This document shows, in pieces, positions 62,411 through 64,000 of a stretch of DNA of 64,000 nucleotides (position 1 is its first letter; every line of letters begins with the position of its first letter). Both the position numbers and the translations under genes were made by a program. A model generated the notes under the pieces. That model was not told the origin of the DNA. It made no database searches and saw only the letters and a list, made by a program, of their open reading frames with translations. The DNA is from Halioglobus sp. (lineage in GTDB: Bacteria > Pseudomonadota > Gammaproteobacteria > Pseudomonadales > Halieaceae), in the NCBI GenBank assembly GCA_020443425.1, contig JAGRIE010000007.1, forward strand, positions 126,154 to 190,153. Direction: 5' to 3'.

Positions 62411-62439
62411 TTAACAGACAAATAAGAAATTCATAAAAT
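62411..62439 (+). promoter_or_regulatory. promoter of nrdA
   Basis: TTAACA (62411-62416), 17-base spacer, TAAAAT (62434-62439). Transcription near 62446 would give a leader of about 128 bases before the ATG at 62574, long enough for further regulation; no riboswitch was recognised in it. Confidence 0.55.
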
Positions 62440-62573
62440 TAGCCGTCAGACCCGGGATTTTCCTCCCGACAACCGCCCCGGGGACACCCCGCAAACAGGC
62501 GGCCTGTAGTGGGTATCAAAGCTTCTCCATGCGGTCACCCTTATAAAGCCCAAATCGGCACTTCGGAGAAAAC

Positions 62574-64000
62574 ATGCAAACAGAGACCACCCCGGGCGGA
62601 GCTACCGCCGCAGCGACCACCCCGCCCCAACAGACCCCCGCTGCCAGCGGCGCCCTCGCCGCCACTGCCCCCGGGCAATTACGCGTAATCAAACGCAATG
62701 GCACCGTGGTGCCGTTCGAGGCCAGCAAGATCGCCGTGGCCATCACCAAGGCCTTCCTCGCCGTGGAAGGTGGCACCGCAGCGGCCTCCAGCCGCATCCA
62801 CGAGACAGTGGCCAAACTGACGGCGATGGTCATGAGCACCTTCCAGCGCCGCATGCCCTCCGGTGGCACCATCCACATCGAAGATATCCAGGACCAGGTC
62901 GAGCTGGCGCTGATGCGCTCCGGTGAGCACAAGATCGCCCGCGACTACGTGATCTACCGCGAGCAGCAATCGCAGAAGCGCGCCGCCAAGCAGGCCCTGT
63001 CGCCCGCCACCCAGGCCGCCGCCGGCAACATCACCGTGGTACAGGCCGACGGCAGCCGCGCACCGCTGGACATCGACCGCCTGCACACCATCGTCAGCGA
63101 GGCCTGCTACGACCTCAGCGATGTCAGCGAGACCCGCATCCTGGACGAGGCCCTGAAAAACCTCTACGACGGCGTCAGCCAGAGCGAGCTGAGCACCTCG
63201 CTGGTGATCACCGCCCGCACCCTGATCGAACAGGAGCCGAACTACACCTTCGTCGCCGCCCGCCTGCTCTGCGATACCCTGCGCAGCGAGGCGCTGAGCT
63301 TCCTCGGCGTGGCCGACGACGCCACCCAGCACGATATGGGCACCCTGTACGCGAAAGCGCTGCCCGCCTACGTGGCCAAGGGCGTGGAGCTGGAACTGCT
63401 GGCACCCCAGCTGCAGAAGTTCGACCTGGAGCGACTGGGCGCGGCACTGCTGCCCGAGCGCGACCTGCAGTTCACCTACCTCGGCCTGCAGACGCTGTAC
63501 GACCGCTACTTCATCCACAGCAACAACACCCGTATCGAGCTGCCGCAGATCTTCTTCATGCGCGTCGCCATGGGCCTGGCGGCGGAAGAGGACGATATGA
63601 ACGCCCGGGCCATCGAGTTCTACCAGCTGCTGTCGTCGTTCGACTACATGAGCTCCACGCCGACCCTGTTCAACGCCGGCACCCTGCGCCCGCAGCTGTC
63701 GTCCTGCTACCTCACCACGGTACCAGACAACCTGCACGGCATTTACGGCTCCATCCAGGACAACGCCATGCTGTCCAAGTTTGCCGGCGGCCTCGGCAAT
63801 GACTGGACCCCGGTACGCGCACTGGGCGCCTACATCAAGGGCACCAACGGCAAGTCGCAGGGCGTGGTACCGTTCCTGAAAGTGGTTAACGACACCGCTG
63901 TCGCTGTCAACCAGGGCGGCAAGCGCAAGGGCGCGGTCTGCGCCTACCTCGAGACCTGGCACCTGGATATCGAGGAGTTCGTCGAGCTGCGCAAGAACAC
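62574..64000 (+). CDS. nrdA: ribonucleoside-diphosphate reductase subunit alpha (partial, runs off the end)
   Basis: Class Ia ribonucleotide reductase large subunit; only the first 475 residues lie in the window. After an unusual Thr/Ala/Pro-rich leader (about 1-34) comes an ATP-cone (about 35-125, LRVIKRNGTVVPFEASKIAVAITKAFL). A second ATP-cone-like region (about 145-235, ITVVQADGSRAPLDIDRLHTIVSEACYDL) follows, then the barrel start. In the barrel, FDYMSSTPTLFNAGTLRPQLSSCYL contains the first redox Cys, and NQGGKRKGAVCAYLETWHLDIEEF lies near the window end. ATP-cones give allosteric ATP/dATP control. Start ATG with GGAGAA five bases upstream. Confidence 0.95.
   Translation, partial: MQTETTPGGATAAATTPPQQTPAASGALAATAPGQLRVIKRNGTVVPFEASKIAVAITKAFLAVEGGTAAASSRIHETVAKLTAMVMSTFQRRMPSGGTIHIEDIQDQVELALMRSGEHKIARDYVIYREQQSQKRAAKQALSPATQAAAGNITVVQADGSRAPLDIDRLHTIVSEACYDLSDVSETRILDEALKNLYDGVSQSELSTSLVITARTLIEQEPNYTFVAARLLCDTLRSEALSFLGVADDATQHDMGTLYAKALPAYVAKGVELELLAPQLQKFDLERLGAALLPERDLQFTYLGLQTLYDRYFIHSNNTRIELPQIFFMRVAMGLAAEEDDMNARAIEFYQLLSSFDYMSSTPTLFNAGTLRPQLSSCYLTTVPDNLHGIYGSIQDNAMLSKFAGGLGNDWTPVRALGAYIKGTNGKSQGVVPFLKVVNDTAVAVNQGGKRKGAVCAYLETWHLDIEEFVELRKN

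Overview
The window is a GC-rich (clearly above 60%), densely coded chromosomal segment of a gammaproteobacterium. The gene order lipB-ybeD-dacA-rlpA-mltB-rodA-mrdA-rlmH-rsfS-nadD-proA, the NrdR and DnaA sites upstream of a class Ia nrdA, FklB-type FKBP, DUF2288 and the CGFS glutaredoxin all fit that class. The high GC, the taurine/sulfur-type and phytanoyl-dioxygenase genes and the general protein flavour suggest a marine oligotroph such as the Halieaceae/Cellvibrionales, but that family assignment is inference. No rRNA, tRNA, CRISPR array or transposase was recognised. The window starts after a terminator of an unseen upstream gene and ends inside nrdA.

Layout. 0-14.6 kb holds mostly housekeeping singletons: asnS, an SDR, a PPOX flavoprotein, a 43-residue membrane peptide, cysH, an orphan ParA, an iron alcohol dehydrogenase, fklB, DUF924, a zinc-ribbon NUDIX, cinA, pdxH, a GNAT, ggt, a peptidoglycan-binding protein and an acyl-CoA thioesterase. 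14.7-29.2 kb is one 13-gene, same-strand, tightly spaced operon with a good promoter in front. It encodes an envelope complex: a MotA/TolQ/ExbB-type channel; two tandem von Willebrand A proteins that are anchored by an ExbD/MotB-like single helix plus a coiled coil; an actin/Hsp70-like protein ending in an FHA-like domain; membrane-anchored TPR and PEGA proteins, one carrying a formylglycine-generating-enzyme fold without the catalytic cysteines; a periplasmic TPR protein with a TonB-C-like end; four lipoproteins in addition to an M48 lipoprotein protease; and a tiny secreted acidic protein. I regard this as the best candidate for an undescribed system: an ion-driven, periplasm-spanning machine in which VWA domains replace the peptidoglycan-binding end of a MotB/TolR stator partner.

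29.3-37.2 kb is a mixed region: a sulfotransferase, DUF4124 and other secreted proteins, DUF2288, an MBL hydrolase, a DAACS symporter translationally coupled to a Kazal-like lipoprotein, an M20 peptidase and a CBS protein. 37.3-47.7 kb is a second accessory island: a PhyH dioxygenase, two paralogous FkbM methyltransferases facing each other, a Cys-type sulfatase, two paralogous radical SAM/SPASM enzymes separated by a SnoaL-like protein, a second sulfotransferase and an aldolase/dehydrogenase fusion. Together these look like a glycan or small-molecule tailoring cluster with methylation and sulfation.

47.7-57.6 kb is the conserved cell-elongation/lipoylation/ribosome-maturation block on the minus strand. 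57.7-64 kb holds a kappa-GST-type isomerase, a long palindromic repeat, a 2-Cys peroxiredoxin with an OxyR-like site, a CGFS glutaredoxin, argD (with a terminator-like leader hairpin), argF and the start of nrdA with its NrdR boxes, DnaA box and promoter.
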